Made by a program: the position numbers and the translations under genes
Shown: positions 1 through 8,458 of the stretch, one piece after another
How positions within the stretch are numbered: position 1 is the stretch's first letter
Layout: every line of letters starts with the position of its first letter
Source of the DNA: Amorphoplanes friuliensis DSM 7358
GTDB taxonomy: Bacteria; Actinomycetota; Actinomycetes; Mycobacteriales; Micromonosporaceae
NCBI RefSeq assembly: GCF_000494755.1
Contig: NC_022657.1
Span: forward strand, 693,501-757,500
Length of the DNA: 64,000 nt
Direction: 5' to 3'
The notes under the pieces: model-generated
Seen by the model: only the letters and a program-made list of their open reading frames with translations
Database searches by the model: none
What the model was told of the DNA's origin: nothing

Positions 1-2082
1 CCGCTGCCGCAGGTGCTCACCCACCAGCCCAACGGCGAGCAGCTGTGGGCGACGCTGCGGCTGCTGGCCAGTGACGCGGGTGAGCCGGTGATGCCGATGG
101 TCGCCGACCGCTATCACCTCTACGGCCGCGACATCCTGCCGCTGGCGTTCCTGGCCCAGGTCCAGGGTGACCGTGACGCCGCCCGCGCCGAGGCCGACCT
201 GTCCGAGCGCCTGATGCCCTACCTGCGGTACGAGCCGAAATACCGCCTGACGAAGTTCAGCGGCGAGGAGAAGTACGAGCCCGAGGCCCGCGCCGAGCTG
301 GCGATCTCGTGGCTCTTCCACCGTCTGCGCAAGACGCCGGTGCAGCCCGTGTCCCCGGCCGAGTTCTTCCGTCGGGCGAGCGGCACGCGCGACTTCGGCG
401 AGGACGTCGGCCTGACGGCACACCAGTCGGAGCGGGCGTTCGCCGCCGCGGTCACCAAGGACGGTTTTGTCAATTTCCTGTGGCAGCCCGGCCACGACAA
501 CTGGCTGATCGACACGCGCGCCCCGGCGTTCCTGCCGGCCGGCAGCAAGCCCACCCACACCTGGACCCGGGCGTACGCGAAGAGCCGCGACGGGCTCGAC
601 GCCACCGCGACCGTGCTGGCGATCGGCGGCGGCCGGGCGGGATTTGCCACGCTGCCCACCGGCACGGTCGTCTACGCGAGCACCGGCCTGCCCGGCGAGG
701 GCGGGCTCACCCTGTTCAACCTCTACATGCCCGGGGTGCCCGGCCTCTCCGGGAGCCGCAGTTTCACCACTCCCGACGGGGTGGCCGTGCTCGGCAAGCA
801 CGACGAAGGTGACATCACCTTCCCGCCGCGGGAGGCCCGCTGGGTGCGGATGCTCGGACGTGAGCCCGGGACGGCCTACGGCTACTCGATCTACACCTTC
901 GAGGTGCTCGACACCCGCGGCGCCGACCTGGCGCAGGGCGCGATGCCGACCGCTTCCTCCGAGGACATCTGGAACCCCGCCCGCAACGCCACGGACGGCA
1001 ACCCGGACACCCGCTGGGCGGTGGCCCGCGAGGAACGCGGACGGGCCGACAGCTGGCTCGCCGTCGACCTCGGTTCCGCGGTGACGGTGGCCGGTGTGCG
1101 CATCGACTGGGAGGCCGCGTACGGCAAGCGGTTCGTGATCCAGACCTCGACCGACGGTCTGACCTGGACCGACGCGGTGGCCGTCCCCGAGACACGGTCG
1201 GCGGCCGGCTGGGTCGGCATCGACGGGCGCGCGGGTCTCGTCACGCACGGCGCCACCCGGAAGATCGTGGTCAGTGCGACCGCCGTGTCGGCCACCGCTC
1301 CGATGATCGAGGGTTACGCCGGCGCGACCACCGACCTCGCGGCGGCCGCCTCCCGCCCCTTGCCGACCGCGTCCGGCCTGCGGATCAGCGATGCCGACGG
1401 ATATCTCAGCGTTTTCAACCTCACGCCGGCCGCGGTGAAGGACGCGCCCGTGCGCCTCCCGAACGGCCGTCGCCTCTATCGGGGCAGCCAGATCGCCCGT
1501 GGCCGGGGCCTGGAGTGGTCCATCAGCCTGGCCGGTGGCACGGCGGCCGTCGAGCCGCCGCGTTTCACCCTCGACGAGCCCGCCCCGGACGGCACGCGGT
1601 TCGAGGTGGCCGACTCCCGGCACCTCGAGATTTCCGCACCGGCCCGGCGCCGGGCGGTGCTGACCGTCCGCTCCGGCTCGTGGTCGGCCCGGGTGCGGGT
1701 GCCCGCCGGCCGCTCCCGCCGCCTGGTCGTGCCGGACGGCCCGATCACCCCGACCGGCGACCGGGCGCGGGGCCGCACGACGTTCCCGACCTCGCCGCTG
1801 CCCGCGGGCATGACCTCGCCCGCGCGGGCGGTGGACGGTGACCGGCGGACCTCGTGGCGGCCCGGTGGTTCCGGCCGGATGGTCGTGGACCTCGGCGCGG
1901 TCGTGGCGATCGGCGACGTGCAGCTGACCTGGTCGAAGGGCCGTCGCCCGCGCTGGCGCCTCGAAGCCTCGGCGGACGGGCTGACCTACACGGCGCTGGG
2001 GGAGCGGGCCCGCTATGTGGCCCTGGTGGTCGAGGGCTGGCGTCCGGGCGATGGCGAACTGATCGAGCTCGCGGTCCGCTGA
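1..2082 (+). CDS. Discoidin-domain protein, 5' end cut by window
   Basis: The frame is open from base 1 with no stop upstream, so the gene starts outside the window; the in-frame GTG at 13 need not be the start. About 694 codons remain. The first 300 residues are not recognised. Two F5/8 type C (discoidin, CBM32-like) modules follow: residues about 310-430 (NATDGNPDTRW, then LAVDLGSAVTVAGVRIDWEA) and about 585-693 (AVDGDRRTSW, MVVDLGAVVAIGDVQLTW). Such modules bind galactose-type sugars or polysaccharide, so an extracellular glycan-active role is likely. The first module resembles the one in the secreted protein at 15524-17746 (shared WEAAYGK). The missing N-terminus would hold any signal peptide or catalytic domain. 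Confidence 0.75.
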   Translation, partial: PLPQVLTHQPNGEQLWATLRLLASDAGEPVMPMVADRYHLYGRDILPLAFLAQVQGDRDAARAEADLSERLMPYLRYEPKYRLTKFSGEEKYEPEARAELAISWLFHRLRKTPVQPVSPAEFFRRASGTRDFGEDVGLTAHQSERAFAAAVTKDGFVNFLWQPGHDNWLIDTRAPAFLPAGSKPTHTWTRAYAKSRDGLDATATVLAIGGGRAGFATLPTGTVVYASTGLPGEGGLTLFNLYMPGVPGLSGSRSFTTPDGVAVLGKHDEGDITFPPREARWVRMLGREPGTAYGYSIYTFEVLDTRGADLAQGAMPTASSEDIWNPARNATDGNPDTRWAVAREERGRADSWLAVDLGSAVTVAGVRIDWEAAYGKRFVIQTSTDGLTWTDAVAVPETRSAAGWVGIDGRAGLVTHGATRKIVVSATAVSATAPMIEGYAGATTDLAAAASRPLPTASGLRISDADGYLSVFNLTPAAVKDAPVRLPNGRRLYRGSQIARGRGLEWSISLAGGTAAVEPPRFTLDEPAPDGTRFEVADSRHLEISAPARRRAVLTVRSGSWSARVRVPAGRSRRLVVPDGPITPTGDRARGRTTFPTSPLPAGMTSPARAVDGDRRTSWRPGGSGRMVVDLGAVVAIGDVQLTWSKGRRPRWRLEASADGLTYTALGERARYVALVVEGWRPGDGELIELAVR

Positions 2083-2086
2083 CGGG

Positions 2087-2111
2087 TTCGCCCACCAGTT
2101 TGGCGGGCGAA
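2087..2111 (+). terminator. Hairpin after the discoidin gene
   Basis: TTCGCCC (2087-2093) pairs with GGGCGAA (2105-2111), with CCA/TGG inside and a GTT loop. It begins 5 nt after the stop at 2082. It looks like a GC-rich actinobacterial terminator; there is no T-tract. Confidence 0.55.
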
Positions 2112-2211
2112 ATACGGTTCTTAGTGCAGCTTTCGCGTTTTGCCCCGACTTTTCCGTCCCGGCGCGATGATTCTCGCGGACCGAAAGGTGGCGGGGATGC
2201 CGGAGGCAAAG

Positions 2212-3849
2212 ATGAACGAGGCTGTGCAGGTCACGGTGCGGCGCGGCCCGATGGCGGGGCTGCTGGCCGACCGCAGCCTCGCGGTGAAGAACGTCGTGGC
2301 GGTGGCCGCGATGGCCGTCGTCGCGGTGGTTGTCGGTTTGCTGGGCCTGTCCCGGATCTCGGAGATGAGCGACGACCTGTCGATCATGAAGGCCGACCAC
2401 GTCGACAGCCTTCAGCAGGTCGCTGAGCTGCGCGGCGGCATCGCCGACATGTTCCGCGGGATGGTGCTCTACGCGGTGGGCACCACCGACGCCGAGCGCA
2501 AGCAGGGCCGCAGCGACGTCGCCGCGGCCGACACCAAGATCGATACGGCGCTGGGCACCTACTCCACCATCGCCGCGAAGTCGGCGGCACGTCAGCAGAG
2601 CATCACCGCCTTCAGCGACGCGATGAAGAACTATCGCGCCCTCCGGAACACGCTGCTGTTCCAGGAGCCGCTCGCCGCCGGGTACACGCTGCCTGCCGCG
2701 GATCAGATCTCCGCGGAGTTCTCCTCGGTCGAGGGCGAGATGAACTCCGCGGTGGCCGACCTGCAGAAGCTCGAGGACACCGAGGCCGACGCGCTGTCCA
2801 CCGAGGCAACCAACAACTTCGAGAACGCCCGGATCTTCATGATCACGGCGCTGATCGTCGGCATCCTGCTGGCCGGCGGCATCGCGCTCTACGTGGTCCG
2901 CCTGATCAAGCAGCAGCTCGCCACCGTGCAGACGGCCCTGGGTGCCGTCGCCGACAACAACCTGACCATCGCGGCCGAGGTCCGCTCGCGCGACGAACTC
3001 GGCCGCATGGCCGTCGCCGTCAACCGGGCCCGCGAGGGACTGCGCACCACCATCACCTCGCTGACCGCCGGCGCCGCCAACCTCGGCAACAGCACCCAGC
3101 AGCTGACCGGCGTGACGGCCCGGATCGGCGAGAGCGCCCGCGAGGCCGCTGCTCAGGCCGGCCTGGTCGCCGGGGCCGCCGGCGACGTCTCCGGCTCGGT
3201 GCAGTCGGTCGCCGCCGGCAGCGACGAGATGGGTGCCTCGATCCGCGAGATCGCCCAGAACGCCAACGACGCCGCCCAGGTCGCCTCCAGCGCCGTCGGT
3301 GTCGCGCAGAGCACCAACGAGACCGTCGCCAAGCTGGGCACGTCGTCGGCCGAGATCGGTGACGTGGTCAAGGTGATCACCGCGATCGCCGAGCAGACCA
3401 ACCTCCTCGCGCTGAACGCCACGATCGAGGCTGCGCGGGCCGGCGACGCGGGCAAGGGCTTCGCGGTCGTCGCCAGCGAGGTCAAGGACCTGGCCCAGGA
3501 GACCGCCCGGGCGACCGAGGACATCTCCCGCCGCGTCGAGACCATCCAGACCGACACGTCCAGCGCGGTCGCCGCGATCGGCGAGATCTCGCAGATCATC
3601 CAGCGCATCAACGACTACCAGGTGACGATCGCCTCGGCGGTCGAGGAGCAGACCGCGACAACCGCCGAGATGAGCCGCAGCATCAGCGAGGCCGCCGGCG
3701 GCAGCTCGACGATCGCCATGAACATCAACGGTGTGGCCCACTCGGCCGAGCAGACCAGCAGCACGCTGGTCGAAGCCGACGCCGCCGTCAGCCAGCTCAA
3801 CCGCGTCGCCGACGAACTCCGCATCGTCGCCGAACGCTTCCGCGTCTGA
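2212..3849 (+). CDS. Methyl-accepting chemotaxis protein
   Basis: Transmembrane chemoreceptor of 545 aa that would signal to a CheA/CheW array. TM1 is at residues about 27-47, followed by a roughly 160-residue four-helix-bundle-like ligand domain. TM2 is at about 207-230 ([19 protein letters not shown]), then HAMP to about 285, then a long coiled-coil signalling domain. The conserved hairpin tip [18 protein letters not shown] lies near 392-412, with [20 protein letters not shown] after it. The start at 2212 has GGAGG five bases upstream; ATG 2197 in the same frame is an alternative. No che or flagellar genes are nearby, so the ligand and partners are unknown. Confidence 0.93.
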   Translation: MNEAVQVTVRRGPMAGLLADRSLAVKNVVAVAAMAVVAVVVGLLGLSRISEMSDDLSIMKADHVDSLQQVAELRGGIADMFRGMVLYAVGTTDAERKQGRSDVAAADTKIDTALGTYSTIAAKSAARQQSITAFSDAMKNYRALRNTLLFQEPLAAGYTLPAADQISAEFSSVEGEMNSAVADLQKLEDTEADALSTEATNNFENARIFMITALIVGILLAGGIALYVVRLIKQQLATVQTALGAVADNNLTIAAEVRSRDELGRMAVAVNRAREGLRTTITSLTAGAANLGNSTQQLTGVTARIGESAREAAAQAGLVAGAAGDVSGSVQSVAAGSDEMGASIREIAQNANDAAQVASSAVGVAQSTNETVAKLGTSSAEIGDVVKVITAIAEQTNLLALNATIEAARAGDAGKGFAVVASEVKDLAQETARATEDISRRVETIQTDTSSAVAAIGEISQIIQRINDYQVTIASAVEEQTATTAEMSRSISEAAGGSSTIAMNINGVAHSAEQTSSTLVEADAAVSQLNRVADELRIVAERFRV

Positions 3850-3883
3850 CCCGCTTGCACTTCCGCCAGACCGAGCAGCGCCG

Positions 3884-3959
3884 AGGCCCGGCCCTCGCTT
3901 CCGGCAGAACAGGCAGTGACCAGGCCCGGCCCGCGCTTCCGTCGGAACAGACGGTGGCC
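3884..3959. repeat. 38-bp tandem duplication between MCP and erm
   Basis: Two adjacent 38-bp copies (3884-3921 and 3922-3959) match at 32 of 38 positions. Each begins AGGCCCGGCCC and continues with CGCTTCCG. A weaker third partial copy begins near 3960, and a degenerate one may lie near 3852. The unit fills the gap between the convergent stops of the MCP and erm, so it may act as a bidirectional terminator or simply be a slipped intergenic repeat. Confidence 0.7.
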
Positions 3960-3978
3960 GGGCCGGGCCCGCGTCTTG

Positions 3979-4812
3979 TCAGGGCCTGCGGCGGCCTCGG
4001 CCCGGTTGTCGCCGCCGCGGGGCGAGGTCCGGCCGGGCGGGGGCGTCCAGCAGGCGGAACAGCGTCAGCCACTGCTCCGGCCAGACCAGCCCGACCGGCA
4101 CGTCCGGCGCCAGGCGGGCCGCCCGGAAAGCGCCCGAGACCCGCGCCGGGCCGTAGCGCCGGGCCAGTGAGGCCTGCAACGAACCGCCCACACCGGTGAA
4201 ACCCAGTTCCACCAGCCTCTGGTACGCCGGCAGCGCCCCCGCCTGCACCAACGGCACGGGCCGGCGGGTGAGCCGGAGGATGCCACCGTCGACCCGCGGC
4301 ATCGGCCGGAAGGCGGTCCGCGGGATCCGCCCGGCGAGCTCCCAGCTGAATGTCGGCCAGGTGCTGACGGTCAGCCGGCTCCAGCGGCCGTAGTCCCCGG
4401 TGCGTTTGCGGGCGTACTCCCACTGGGTCAGCAGTGTTGCCGTGGTCAGGGTCTCCGCGCGCAGGCACCAGTCGACGACCGCGGCCGTCAGCGCGTACGG
4501 GATGTTGCCGACCACCTGGAAAGGCCGGTCGGGTGGCACGGCCCGCAGGAAGTCCTCGGCCCGCACGGTGAGTCCCGGCCGGCGGGGCAGCGCGGCCGCC
4601 ATCGCCGGGTCCACCTCGTACGCGACCAGTTCGGCCCCGAGTCGCGCCAGTTCGGTGGTGAGCCGCCCGCGGCCCGCACCCACCTCGTACACAAGATCAC
4701 CGGGCTGCGGACCGGCTGCGGTGACCACCCGCCGGACCGCCGCGGTGTCGGAGAGAAAGTTCTGGCCGAAAGCCTGCCGCGTGCGTGCGTGCTCTCGTCG
4801 GGGTAGCGCCAT
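3979..4812 (-). CDS. erm: Erm-family 23S rRNA adenine N6-methyltransferase
   Basis: Would methylate A2058 of 23S rRNA and confer macrolide-lincosamide-streptogramin B resistance. It is 277 aa. Seen: QNFLSD near the N-terminus, SAM motif I VYEVGAGRGRLT, acidic motif YEVDP, catalytic NIPYALT, and Erm-specific stretches QWEYARKRTGDYGRWSRLT and FRPMPRVDGGIL. These last stretches separate it from the housekeeping KsgA dimethyltransferases. The Arg-rich C-terminal tail is typical of actinomycete Erm proteins. ATG 4812 has an AGGA 8 bases upstream that sits in the 3' arm of a hairpin, below a leader ORF. This may be intrinsic resistance or self-protection; no macrolide biosynthesis genes are in the window. 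Confidence 0.92.
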   Translation of the reverse strand: MALPRREHARTRQAFGQNFLSDTAAVRRVVTAAGPQPGDLVYEVGAGRGRLTTELARLGAELVAYEVDPAMAAALPRRPGLTVRAEDFLRAVPPDRPFQVVGNIPYALTAAVVDWCLRAETLTTATLLTQWEYARKRTGDYGRWSRLTVSTWPTFSWELAGRIPRTAFRPMPRVDGGILRLTRRPVPLVQAGALPAYQRLVELGFTGVGGSLQASLARRYGPARVSGAFRAARLAPDVPVGLVWPEQWLTLFRLLDAPARPDLAPRRRQPGRGRRRP

Positions 4813-4821
4813 GACCTGGGT

Positions 4822-4858
4822 CCTGTCTGCCGCCGGACGGCGGCGGAACGCGGACAGG
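4822..4858 (-). promoter_or_regulatory. Attenuator hairpin covering the erm SD
   Basis: CCTGTC (4822-4827) pairs with GACAGG (4853-4858), and CCGCCG (4830-4835) with CGGCGG (4841-4846) inside. On the minus-strand RNA the 3' arm ends in ACAGG, which overlaps the AGGA used as the erm SD, 8 bases before ATG 4812. A fold of this kind would hide the SD unless it is opened by a ribosome stalled upstream. Confidence 0.6.
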
Positions 4859-4922
4859 CGTCATCGTGGCCCGTCCGTGGGAAAAGGACTTGGAGGGCCC
4901 TGGTGCTACCGGTGGTCAGCGG

Positions 4923-5036
4923 TCAGACGGCGAGGCGGCCCAGGGCGCAACGCCGGAGGCGCGGACGGGTCGTCTGGAGCGGACCCCGCGCGCCGGGCGC
5001 GAAGGCCAGGCCGAGCAGAGCGTGCGTCGTGGGCAT
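4923..5036 (-). CDS. Leader peptide (uORF) of erm
   Basis: A 37-codon ORF starting at ATG 5036 and ending TGA at 4923, 110 nt before erm. The peptide starts MPTTHALLGLAF and ends in a basic segment, TTRPRLRRCALGRLAV. RPR and RLR match the Arg-X-Arg (+X+) pattern at which macrolide-bound ribosomes stall in ErmDL-type leaders. The ATG lies 6 nt after the TAGGGT -10 box, so the RNA should be leaderless. Translation was not tested; support comes from position, the promoter and the erm context. Confidence 0.55.
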   Translation of the reverse strand: MPTTHALLGLAFAPGARGPLQTTRPRLRRCALGRLAV

Positions 5037-5042
5037 CCGGCG

Positions 5043-5080
5043 ACCCTAAGCGCGGTGGGTTCCGGCGGTCACCCGATTTT
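5043..5080 (-). promoter_or_regulatory. WhiB7-type promoter of erm
   Basis: On the minus strand: AAAAT (complement of 5076-5080), 3 nt, -35 GTGACC (5067-5072), 18-nt spacer, -10 TAGGGT (5043-5048). An AT-rich element just upstream of the -35 box is the hallmark of WhiB7-dependent antibiotic-induced promoters in actinobacteria. The predicted start point is at or next to the leader ATG at 5036. Confidence 0.6.
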
Positions 5081-5111
5081 CTGTCGTACGCCGCCGGTAG
5101 CGTTCCGGGGT

Positions 5112-5525
5112 GTGACCGACCTCGAAGAGCTGGACACCTATCTGCGCGACTTCCGGGCCGGTGGTCATCCGGTGGCCCACGTCCGGGAGGTCGTCTGCGC
5201 GGCCTGTTCGGGCCGCACCTTCAGCGTCCTGGTGGACGTCGACGAGCAGGGCAGCGCCGTGACGTGCGAGGCCTGCGGCGAGCAGGTCGCGATCGCCGAC
5301 AGCGAGGAATATCTCGACGAGGCCGAGCTGGAGGAGTGCCAGTGCCCGTGCGGCGGTGAGTCGTTCGCGGCCGCGGTGGGTTATGCCCTGACCTCGGATG
5401 CCACCGATGTCCGCTGGATCAGCCTCGCTCTGCTGTGCCGGTCCGACGGCCAGGTCGGCGTCTACACCGACTGGAAGATCGACTACGGCCCGTCGCTACC
5501 GCTGATCGACCAGTTCAAGGCGTGA
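5112..5525 (+). CDS. Small cysteine-rich zinc-ribbon-like protein
   Basis: 137 aa from GTG 5112 (VTDLEELDTYLRD). Cysteine pairs CAAC (residues about 33-36), CEAC (about 54-57) and CQCPCGG (about 76-82) suggest a structural zinc site. The rest is acidic, with no membrane segment. The family is not recognised and no function is claimed. It is divergent from the erm leader (76 nt apart), and its last 30 bases overlap the end of the convergent MFS gene. There is no clear SD, only GGGG just before the GTG. Confidence 0.72.
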   Translation: MTDLEELDTYLRDFRAGGHPVAHVREVVCAACSGRTFSVLVDVDEQGSAVTCEACGEQVAIADSEEYLDEAELEECQCPCGGESFAAAVGYALTSDATDVRWISLALLCRSDGQVGVYTDWKIDYGPSLPLIDQFKA

Positions 5526-6677
5526 CAGGCGCAGGCCGGGGGTCAGCAGCAGGGTCACGACCAGTGACAGCGTGCCCATGATGGCGATGGCGGTGCCGAC
5601 CGGCAGGTGCTGGGCGATCACACCCGCGATGGTTGCGCCCACCGCCTGCATCGTCATCAGGCCCGAGCCGTGCAGTCCGAGCGCCTGGCCGCGGATCGTC
5701 TCGTCGGTGAGACCGATCAGCCGTTCCTGCAGCAGCAGGCCGGCGCCGAAGCCGACCGAGGCCACGGCCACCAGCACCACCGCGACCGGCACGGTCAGCG
5801 GCAGGACGAAGAGCAGGTAGGGCGCGGCCAGCAGCAGCCGGAAGGGTGTCACAAAACGGGGCCGCAGCCGGGCCGGCAGGAAGCGTCCCGCGCTGAGGTC
5901 TCCGGCGAGCATTCCGGCGGCGCCCGCGATGAAGAGCGCCCCGGCCGCCTGTGGTGCGTAGGGCACAAAGAGCGCCTCCGCACCCACCACCAGGCCGTTC
6001 GGCACCCACAGCGACAGGAAGACGGCCCGCCGCGCCGGTGAGGACCACAGCACGCGGTTGACCTGCCAGGTCGCCGCGATCGAGGGACGTCCGGTGGCCC
6101 GGGGCGGGCGGTCGCTCAGCCCGAGCCGAGCGATCAGTGCGGCGATCAAGCAGAGCAGGCCGCCCAGCACGAGTGCCGTGCGTGGTGACATCAGCGCGAC
6201 GAGCACTCCGCCGGCGGCGTACCCGAGGATCTGCATCACTCCGACGGCCAGGTTGAGCATCGAGCGGCCCAGGATGTATCCCTCCGGCGGCAGGATCTGG
6301 CCGAGCAGCCCGGCCCGCGCGCCACCACCGACGGACCCGGCCAGGCCCATCACCAGGATCACGGCGAACATCGCGCCGAGCGGCATCCCGGGCAGTGCCA
6401 GCACCAGGTTGCCCGCCCCGAACACCGTGCCGATCAGGGCCACAGCCGTCCGTGGGCGCAGCCGGTCCGCGGCCGACATCAGCAACATCGCCCCGACGAC
6501 CTGTGCGAACGACGGCCCGAACATGCTCAGTGCGGCCAGCAGCGGTGAGCCGGTCCGGGCGTAGATGAGCGTGCCGAAGGCGAGGCTGCTCAGCGTGCCG
6601 GCGGCGACCTGGGTGGCGGAGGACGCGAACAGTGGCTTGAACTCGGTGGTGCGGAACAATTCCCCGTACGTACGCAT
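5496..6677 (-). CDS. MFS transporter
   Basis: 393-aa inner-membrane transporter with about 12 hydrophobic segments (for example LLAALSMFGPSFAQVVGAML and VVLVAVASVGFGAGLLL). It looks like a drug- or metabolite-exporting MFS protein; the substrate cannot be told. The start is ATG 6677 (MRTYGELFRTTEFKPLF); the frame is open further upstream but lacks membrane character there. It diverges from the ArsR-type regulator at 6738 across 60 bp, so that regulator probably controls it. The 3' end overlaps the zinc-ribbon gene by 30 bp. Confidence 0.88.
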   Translation of the reverse strand: MRTYGELFRTTEFKPLFASSATQVAAGTLSSLAFGTLIYARTGSPLLAALSMFGPSFAQVVGAMLLMSAADRLRPRTAVALIGTVFGAGNLVLALPGMPLGAMFAVILVMGLAGSVGGGARAGLLGQILPPEGYILGRSMLNLAVGVMQILGYAAGGVLVALMSPRTALVLGGLLCLIAALIARLGLSDRPPRATGRPSIAATWQVNRVLWSSPARRAVFLSLWVPNGLVVGAEALFVPYAPQAAGALFIAGAAGMLAGDLSAGRFLPARLRPRFVTPFRLLLAAPYLLFVLPLTVPVAVVLVAVASVGFGAGLLLQERLIGLTDETIRGQALGLHGSGLMTMQAVGATIAGVIAQHLPVGTAIAIMGTLSLVVTLLLTPGLRLSRLELVDQR

Positions 6678-6737
6678 GGCCGGAAGTCTGTGGCCGTGCC
6701 GGTCCGGGACCGTAGAGTTTCGCGGGGAGGCGAAACC

Positions 6738-7694
6738 TTGGGTGTCTGGCTGGTCGACTCGGACGTGCTCGCCCGCAGCCGCTTTGCCGTCTCGCCCTTC
6801 ACCGAGACGGTCGCGGCGATGCTGGTCCTGCGCGGAGGTCAGGCTGTTCCGGGGCAGCTCACCGACGTGGCCGGGCTGCGTGCCGCCTTCCGGCGCAGGC
6901 TCGCCGACGACCCGGTGGCGGCCGCGTTCGTCCAGGCCGCGACCGTGCCGCGGTGGCTCGCCGACTTCCTCTGCCGCCCGCCGCACGAGAACGACCAGGA
7001 CTTCGCGGACGAGCTCGCCCGCGTCCGGCGGACTCCCGCGGAGACGCTGATCGCGGACCTGTCGGCCGGTCAGGGCGGCCGCGAACCGCCCGGTCTGCGC
7101 GTCCCCGACCTCCCCGAGCGCATCGCGGACGTCCTCACCTGGGTGTGGGAGCACGCCGTCCGGCCCGGCTGGTCCCGCCGGCGCGCGGCTTTCGAGGCCG
7201 ACATCGTCGCCCGCACCCGCAGTCTGAGCACCGGCGGCTGGGCCGCGGCGGTCAACGGCATGCGGTCCGGACTGCGCTGGCTGGGCGACGGTCAACTGCA
7301 GATCAACTCGTACGCGTACCCGCCGCGTGATCTCACCGCGGCGACCCTGTTGTTCATCCCGGCCTCGACCCGCAACGGCTGGGTCGGCTGGAATCCGCCG
7401 CACCGGTATTCGGTGATCTACCCGTGCACGGGCCTGCTGGTGCCCCGGGAGACCGCTGCTCCCGCCGCCCTGGCCCGTCTGCTCGGCCCCGGTCGTGCGG
7501 CCGTCCTCGCGGCCCTGTCGGCGCCGATGAGCACCACCCACCTCGTCGCCGTCACGGGCTACGGCCTGGGTTCGGTCGGCAACCACCTCAAGGTGCTGCT
7601 CGACGCCGGCCTGGTGCGCCGCCGCCGGTCCGGCCGTTCGGTGCTCTACTACCGCACCGGCCTCGGCGACGGCCTGGCCGGAGAAAAGCGGTAG
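6738..7694 (+). CDS. ArsR-type winged-helix regulator (DUF5937-like)
   Basis: 318 aa from TTG 6738, chosen because GGGGAGG ends 7 bases upstream. The N-terminal 230 residues match what I know as the DUF5937 type of regulator. The C-terminal 75 residues form an ArsR-like winged helix (LLGPGRAAVLAALSAPMST, then GSVGNHLKVLLDAGLVRRRR). It probably represses the divergent MFS gene and perhaps itself. No metal-binding cysteines are visible, so the ligand is unknown. Confidence 0.83.
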   Translation: MGVWLVDSDVLARSRFAVSPFTETVAAMLVLRGGQAVPGQLTDVAGLRAAFRRRLADDPVAAAFVQAATVPRWLADFLCRPPHENDQDFADELARVRRTPAETLIADLSAGQGGREPPGLRVPDLPERIADVLTWVWEHAVRPGWSRRRAAFEADIVARTRSLSTGGWAAAVNGMRSGLRWLGDGQLQINSYAYPPRDLTAATLLFIPASTRNGWVGWNPPHRYSVIYPCTGLLVPRETAAPAALARLLGPGRAAVLAALSAPMSTTHLVAVTGYGLGSVGNHLKVLLDAGLVRRRRSGRSVLYYRTGLGDGLAGEKR

Positions 7695-7726
7695 CGGACC
7701 CGGGGTTGTTCTGGTTGCGTCGGGCC

Positions 7727-8458
7727 GTGACGGATTTCGACGACCCCGCGTTTTTCGGGGACCGCTGGGCCGGCCGCTACGACGACCTGAGTCAGGGCCC
7801 GGACCCGACGGCCGCCGTGGACTTCCTCGCCGGCCTGGCCCCGGCCGGTTCGAGCGTGCTCGAGCTGGCCATCGGCGGTGGTCGGGTGGCGATTCCGCTG
7901 GCCCGGCGCGGGTTCGCCGTCGAGGGGGTCGAAGCGTCCCAGGCCGTTGTGGACAGACTCCGGACCATCTCCGGTGGTGAGTCGCTGCCCGTGCTCACCG
8001 GCGACATGGCCGACGTGCCCAACCCGGGACCGTTCCCGCTGGTCTACGTGGTCTGGAACAGCCTCTTCAACCTGACCGCCCAGGACCGCCAGGTCGACAC
8101 GTTCCGCAACGTGGCCCGGGTGCTGGAGCCGGGCGGCGTTTTTGTCCTCGAGTGTTACGTCCCCGACGTGGCCGCCTACGACAGCCAGTTCCGGACGGAC
8201 GCCGTCCACGAGGACTCCGCCGGTTTCACGCTGACCGTCCACGACCGCATCGCCCAGCGCATCGAGATGCAGCACGTCACGGTCGACGCGACGGGCTTCC
8301 GCCTGCTGCCGACCGCACATCGCTACTGCTGGCCGGCCGAGCTGGACCTGATGGCCCGCCTGGCCGGCCTGCGTCTGCGCGAACGCTGGTCCGACTGGCA
8401 CCGCGCACCCTTCACCAGCCGGAGCGCGGACCACATCTCCGTCTACGAGCTCGCCTGA
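7727..8458 (+). CDS. Class I SAM-dependent methyltransferase
   Basis: 243 aa from GTG 7727. SAM motif I is VLELAIGGGRVAIPLA near residue 43, the acidic motif VEGVEAS near 65, and motif IV is VVWNSLFNL near 107. A Methyltransf_25-like fold is likely; the substrate is unknown. It lies 32 nt after the ArsR-type regulator on the same strand, so they may be co-transcribed. The last 16 bases overlap the convergent antiporter gene. Confidence 0.82.
   Translation: MTDFDDPAFFGDRWAGRYDDLSQGPDPTAAVDFLAGLAPAGSSVLELAIGGGRVAIPLARRGFAVEGVEASQAVVDRLRTISGGESLPVLTGDMADVPNPGPFPLVYVVWNSLFNLTAQDRQVDTFRNVARVLEPGGVFVLECYVPDVAAYDSQFRTDAVHEDSAGFTLTVHDRIAQRIEMQHVTVDATGFRLLPTAHRYCWPAELDLMARLAGLRLRERWSDWHRAPFTSRSADHISVYELA

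Noticed and set aside
3979..4812. Housekeeping KsgA 16S rRNA dimethyltransferase
   Set aside because: The QWEYARKRTGDYGRWSRLT and FRPMPRVDGGIL stretches and the basic tail are Erm-specific, and the upstream attenuator fits resistance.
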